Source: Hyaloperonospora brassicae
Lineage: Eukaryota > Oomycota > Peronosporomycetes > Peronosporales > Peronosporaceae
Assembly (NCBI GenBank): GCA_947650285.1
Contig: CANTFL010001260.1
Location: 1 to 64,000, forward strand
Reading direction: 5' to 3'
Length of the DNA: 64,000 bases
In this document: piece after piece, positions 63,662 through 64,000 of the stretch
How positions within the stretch are numbered: the stretch's first letter is position 1
Layout: every line of letters begins with the position of its first letter
Notes under the pieces: model-generated
What the model was told of the DNA's origin: nothing
The model's input: only the letters and a program-made list of their open reading frames with translations
Database searches by the model: none
Translations under genes and position numbers: made by a program

Positions 63662-64000
63662 TTATAGCATGTTTCGCTTCAAGCGCCCCAGCCACCCACG
63701 ACCGCTTATCTTCGCGCCGACTTCACGATTGGACGTCGTCCTTTGTCTATCATGACTTCGAGCTTCCTGAGAATCTGCACACGAGGTGGCGATAGCCTTC
63801 AGACCTGCTTTAGCACCATTCTTTAGCATTCGAATAATCCCTGTAGCAGCTGTTGTGAATTTGACGGCGTCAAGTCCTTGTCCACACCCACTTACTACGA
63901 TAATGTGGAGCATTCTGCATGCTTTCATCTTCAGTGCTGACTGTCCGGTGGAACAGCGTCCGGATTCAATTGAAGGCTCTTGAGCAAATGGGGGTAATCG
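63662..64000 (-). CDS. open frame running off the right edge, unrecognised
   Basis: The minus strand is stop-free from 63662 to the window edge (about 113 codons). The first internal Met begins MKACRMLHIIVVSGCGQG and continues DAVKFTTAATGIIRMLKNGA, ending in a basic tail GWLGRLKRNML. There is no recognised domain. The opposite strand is also open for 65 codons, so this could be chance. Confidence 0.2.
   Translation of the reverse strand, partial: RLPPFAQEPSIESGRCSTGQSALKMKACRMLHIIVVSGCGQGLDAVKFTTAATGIIRMLKNGAKAGLKAIATSCADSQEARSHDRQRTTSNREVGAKISGRGWLGRLKRNML

Overview
This is a repeat-dominated eukaryotic window, most likely from an oomycete (Phytophthora/downy-mildew type). The reasons are a (CCCTAAA)n telomere-type array, Ty3/Gypsy elements with a second plant-like RNase H plus a chromodomain (a combination I recall from the oomycete Chronos/Archon groups), and one host gene with short introns resembling splicing factor WBP11. 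No prokaryotic features, CRISPR arrays or rRNA/tRNA genes were recognised. Most coding sequence is retrotransposon polyprotein, usually broken by stops and frameshifts.

Layout. 1-1130: gag fragment and two head-to-head ~0.38 kb LTRs of family H. 1832-2355: interstitial telomere-like array, followed by a coiled-coil pseudogene and a solo H LTR. 3785-13454 (minus): element A1, a chromodomain Gypsy with an additional reading region on the opposite strand at its 3' end. 13455-31813 (minus): composite L2 with ~1.77 kb LTRs, gag, RT, a degenerate RNase H, a second RNase H, integrase, chromodomain, another antisense reading region, a different 1.1 kb LTR, and a Copia element (25195-28890) lodged in gag. 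31814-40228 (plus): decayed L3, ending in an L LTR. 40600-42671 (minus): old H-related protease/gag and LTR. 42672-60161 (plus): element H1, whose 5' LTR was split by the young non-autonomous element L1 (42954-52241, 4-bp duplication ATAT). 60758-62258 (minus): the WBP11-like gene. Beyond it I see no gene I can name.

How the parts relate. L1 has gag and the integrase tail/chromodomain but no RT, RNase H or integrase core. It would have to be mobilised in trans by relatives such as L2 or L3. A1, L2 and L3 share an RT / inactive-looking RNase H / second RNase H / integrase order, while H1 keeps one canonical RNase H.

The most unusual signal is in family H. Its LTRs and essentially its whole coding region are a chain of short perfect or near-perfect hairpins, about one per 38 bp where I counted, with 6-11 bp stems and short loops. 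In diverged copies of the family some hairpins keep their position while both arms have changed together. I know of no description of this. The second theme is antisense coiled-coil/Ser-rich reading regions at the 3' ends of the Gypsy elements.
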